Assembly: GCF_008364825.1 (NCBI RefSeq)
Contig: NZ_VTTO01000009.1
Span: 124,001-188,000 of the forward strand
Direction: 5' to 3'
Length of the DNA stretch: 64,000 nucleotides
Source of the DNA: Azospirillum sp. B21
GTDB taxonomy: Bacteria; Pseudomonadota; Alphaproteobacteria; Azospirillales; Azospirillaceae
Shown: piece by piece, positions 62,582-64,000 of the stretch
Position numbering within the stretch: the first letter of the stretch is position 1
Layout: the number at the start of each line of letters is the position of its first letter
Position numbers and translations under genes: made by a program
The notes under the pieces: generated by a model
Told to the model about the DNA's origin: nothing
Database searches by the model: none
What the model saw: only the letters and a program-made list of their open reading frames with translations

Positions 62582-63032
62582 GGGAACGGCTCCTGTGGAT
62601 TGCAGCGGATGGGCGTGTCGCCGGATTCTATACGACAGTTCGCGACGCGGGTGCAGTGCTTCCGTGCGCCTGCGGCGGTTTTTCACCCCCCGCACCGCAG
62701 CAAAGACGGCAACCTGCAGAAAAATGCAGGGAAAATTCTCAGCCCCGCCAATGTCCCACGGTGCCGCTTCGGCCCCTCTCCCAACTTGGAGCGCCATTGG
62801 ACGCCGGTGCTTCCATCGTAGCATGCACAGGCGCTGCATTCTGCAATGCATTGCATTCAAACGGTTTTCTGGACTCCAGCGATGTCCTGCACGATACCGC
62901 GGCAGAGTGCAGGCGTTCACCCTGCGCTTCAAAAGCGCCCATGACCCCCACCATTCGCCGGGCGATTCCCCAAGCAAATCGCAGCGCTATGACTTTTGTC
63001 AGGGGTTGCCTTACCAGGGGGCTTTCTGGCAA
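62582..63032. other. Gene-poor region with TGCA palindromes
   Basis: 451 bp with no accepted gene. It holds CTGCAGAAAAATGCAG (62714-62729) and the perfect palindrome TGCAATGCATTGCA (62842-62855), which may be operators. Long minus-strand frames crossing it have no ribosome binding site and unlikely composition. Confidence 0.4.
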
Positions 63033-63060
63033 GAAAAAGGCCGCTGAATACAGCGGCCTT
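63033..63060 (-). terminator. Rho-independent terminator, minus strand
   Basis: aaggccgctg (63037-63046) and cagcggcctt (63051-63060) form a perfect 10-bp stem with an aata loop. On the minus strand TTTTTC follows. It begins 5 bp after the stop of the minus-strand frame at 63065-63301. Confidence 0.75.
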
Positions 63061-63064
63061 GAGT

Positions 63065-63301
63065 TTAGGGAGGAAACGCCCAAGAAGGGCGAAGCAGCAA
63101 TCGCTTGCTGCACTGCAACACTATCAGAACCCGGGGGCACCGCAACCCCCAAAGCCGGCCCCTCCGCGGGGCCGAAGCTTTTAGAAGGGTCTGTTGCAGA
63201 TCGGCCACATTCAGCCGGTCCTTTTGCCGGAACACAAGCCACCCGTCGTTTCCGGCCGTTACCACAGCAGTGGCGCGCCGGCCCCCGGTCAGCCGCCGCA
63301 T
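63065..63301 (-). CDS. Possible small protein, 78 residues (weak)
   Basis: A frame on the minus strand that opens MRRLTGGRRATAVVTAGNDG and ends at a TAA directly in front of a terminator. The position of the terminator is the main support. There is no proper ribosome binding site and the second half is unusually rich in Arg, Leu and Cys. It may instead be a non-coding RNA ending at that terminator. Confidence 0.3.
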   Translation of the reverse strand: MRRLTGGRRATAVVTAGNDGWLVFRQKDRLNVADLQQTLLKASAPRRGRLWGLRCPRVLIVLQCSKRLLLRPSWAFPP

Positions 63302-63330
63302 CCCCTAGGCAGCGGCGCGAGGTTTGTCCC

Positions 63331-64000
63331 TTGACCCACTTCCCACCCTCAGCATTCTCGGATTTCGACGCCTTCACCGCGGCCATCGGCGACCGCACCC
63401 CTGCCCTGTTCCTCGATTACGACGGCACGCTCGCCGCCATCGCGCCACGGCCGGAACTGGCGGTGATGCCGGAGGAGGCGCGCGCGGTGGTACGACGGCT
63501 GTCGGCCCTGTGCCCGGTGGCCTTCGTCAGCGGCCGCGACCTGGACGATCTGACGGCGATGGTGGCCCTGGACGATCTGGTCTATGCGGGCAGCCATGGT
63601 TTCGACCTGCGCGGACCGGACCTGCGCCGACAAGTCGGCGTCGAGTATGTCCCCGACCTCGACGCCGCCGAACGGATTCTCCGCGACCGGCTGGGTGGAA
63701 TCGCCGGCGCGCTGGTGGAGCGCAAGCGCTTCGCCATCGCCATCCACACCCGTCAGGTCGCCCCAAACGAAAAGCCGGTGGTCGCGGACACCGTCCGTGC
63801 GGTGGCGCAGGCTCAGGCACGGCTGCGCGTGACCGGCGGCAAGGAACTGTTCGAGCTTCGCCCCAACCTGCCCTGGGACAAGGGCCGCGCCGTCCTTGCT
63901 CTGCTTGAGACGCTGGGGCTGGAGGGGGACGGCACCGTGCCGATCTATCTCGGCGACGACGAGACCGACGAGGACGCCTTCCGCACGCTGTCAGGGCGTG
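63331..64000 (+). CDS. otsB: Trehalose-6-phosphate phosphatase, 5' part (gene runs off the right edge)
   Basis: The visible 223 residues start MTHFPPSAFSDFDAFTAAIG and show the HAD motif I LFLDYDGTLAAIAPRPELAV, motif II FVSGRDLDDL, YAGSHGFDLRGPD, and near the edge KGRAVLALLETLG with motif III/IV YLGDDETDEDAFRTL. It converts trehalose-6-phosphate to trehalose, usually paired with otsA for osmotic protection. The start is TTG at 63331 with GAGGT 7 bp upstream; no ATG or GTG fits. Confidence 0.88.
   Translation, partial: MTHFPPSAFSDFDAFTAAIGDRTPALFLDYDGTLAAIAPRPELAVMPEEARAVVRRLSALCPVAFVSGRDLDDLTAMVALDDLVYAGSHGFDLRGPDLRRQVGVEYVPDLDAAERILRDRLGGIAGALVERKRFAIAIHTRQVAPNEKPVVADTVRAVAQAQARLRVTGGKELFELRPNLPWDKGRAVLALLETLGLEGDGTVPIYLGDDETDEDAFRTLSGR

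Overview
The window is a high-GC bacterial chromosome segment, most likely from an Azospirillum-like alphaproteobacterium (Rhodospirillales). This is inferred from the ribosomal and RNA polymerase sequences, the alphaproteobacterial gene order (tRNA-Tyr, tRNA-Gly, tuf, tRNA-Trp, secE, nusG), a DUF3126 protein and the dense ABC-transporter complement. No rRNA operon or phage structural gene is visible.

Left third (1-24000, almost all on the minus strand): the translation/transcription core. Read in the direction of transcription it runs tRNA-Tyr, tRNA-Gly, tuf, tRNA-Trp, secE, nusG, rplK, rplA, rplJ, rplL, rpoB, rpoC, rpsL, rpsG, fusA, a second tuf, then rpsJ, rplC, rplD, rplW, rplB, rpsS, rplV, rpsC, rplP and the start of rpmC. 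Hairpins with T-runs divide the cluster after the right tuf, after rpoC and after the left tuf. The two tuf genes share an apparently exact tract of about 1.17 kb.

Middle (24000-39800): rlmB and tRNA-Thr, then a defence island. It holds an Abi-alpha (DUF4393) protein, a small unknown protein, CRISPR array 1 (12 repeats), a complete type I-E cas set (cas3, then casA-casB-cas7-cas5-cas6e-cas1-cas2) and CRISPR array 2 (36 repeats). The most interesting object lies between cas3 and casA. It is a minimal CRISPR unit: two degenerate but stem-compensated repeats flanking exactly 32 nt. The first 17 nt of that guide match a site 122 bp downstream, just in front of the likely casA promoter, with mismatches only at positions 6 and 12, which are bases that Cascade flips out of the guide-target duplex. 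This points to a crRNA-like RNA that sends Cascade to its own operon promoter (CreR-like autoregulation), or alternatively to a CreTA-type RNA toxin-antitoxin guard. The two main arrays, their decayed ends and the mini-unit carry repeats whose hairpin arms covary.

Right part (39800-64000): accessory metabolism and envelope genes. These are a polysaccharide-export lipoprotein and an outer-membrane beta-barrel (minus strand), a MarR regulator, a branched-chain amino-acid-type ABC operon with a fused LivH-LivM permease, two NitT/TauT-type ABC cassettes (one without a binding protein), a catalytically dead caspase-like SH3/MORN protein convergent with an AAA/ankyrin membrane protein, DUF3126, a ROK sugar kinase and the 5' part of trehalose-phosphatase. 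Several very small genes are also supported by good ribosome binding sites.

Limits: all calls were made by reading the sequence, with no database search. Spacer targets, the PAM and promoter activities are inferred, not tested.
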